Positions 7,210 through 7,247 of a stretch of DNA of 7,247 nucleotides are shown one piece after another (position 1 is the stretch's first letter; each line of letters starts with the position of its first letter). Made by a program: the position numbers and the translations under genes. The notes beneath the pieces were generated by a model that searched no databases, had not been told where the DNA came from, and saw only the letters and a program-made list of their open reading frames with translations. The DNA comes from an uncultured Bacteroidales bacterium (GTDB lineage Bacteria > Bacteroidota > Bacteroidia > Bacteroidales > FEN-979), in NCBI GenBank assembly GCA_903928285.1, contig CAIYQH010000583.1, positions 1 through 7,247 on the forward strand, read 5' to 3'.

Positions 7210-7247
7210 AAATTTTATATTTAACATAATATTAATTATAAGACAAT

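Noticed and set aside
7210..7247. AT-rich tail as a start of another gene or promoter
   Set aside because: It is only 38 bases long, with no TAnnTTTG element and no supported open frame.

Overview
The window looks like a piece of a Bacteroidota (Bacteroidetes) chromosome, probably from the Bacteroidales or a related order. Three things suggest this. ClpC and GyrA have the sequence style of that phylum. A promoter -7 element of the Bacteroidota type (TAnnTTTG) stands before the last gene. Start codons follow A-rich leaders and lack a clear Shine-Dalgarno sequence. This placement comes from recognising families and motifs, not from a database search.

Layout. Bases 1-490 (+) hold an unrecognised protein, possibly cut at its 5' end by the window edge. 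Its last 15 bases overlap, tail to tail, the end of clpC (476-3022, minus strand), which encodes a complete class I Clp/Hsp100 ATPase. A 257-base divergent intergenic region (3023-3279) separates clpC from gyrA (3280-5862, +), a complete DNA gyrase subunit A. Candidate promoters for both genes and a small set of alternating repeats lie in this gap. After 89 bases with a good Bacteroidota -7 element comes a gene for a secreted tetratricopeptide-repeat protein (5952-7154, +), closed by a strong intrinsic terminator at 7171-7209. The last 38 bases are AT-rich and show no gene. No RNA gene, insertion sequence, CRISPR array or phage gene was seen.

How the genes relate. ClpC unfolds proteins for degradation by ClpP, gyrase supplies negative supercoiling, and the TPR protein probably acts outside the inner membrane. 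No direct functional link between them is visible; they share promoter space and position. gyrA and the TPR gene could be partly co-transcribed, because no terminator is visible between them, but the TPR gene also appears to have its own promoter.

This is mostly an ordinary housekeeping region. I did not find a convincing new system. The points most worth a second look are the unrecognised gene at the left edge, the repeat arrangement at the gyrA promoter, and details of the GyrA C-terminal domain.
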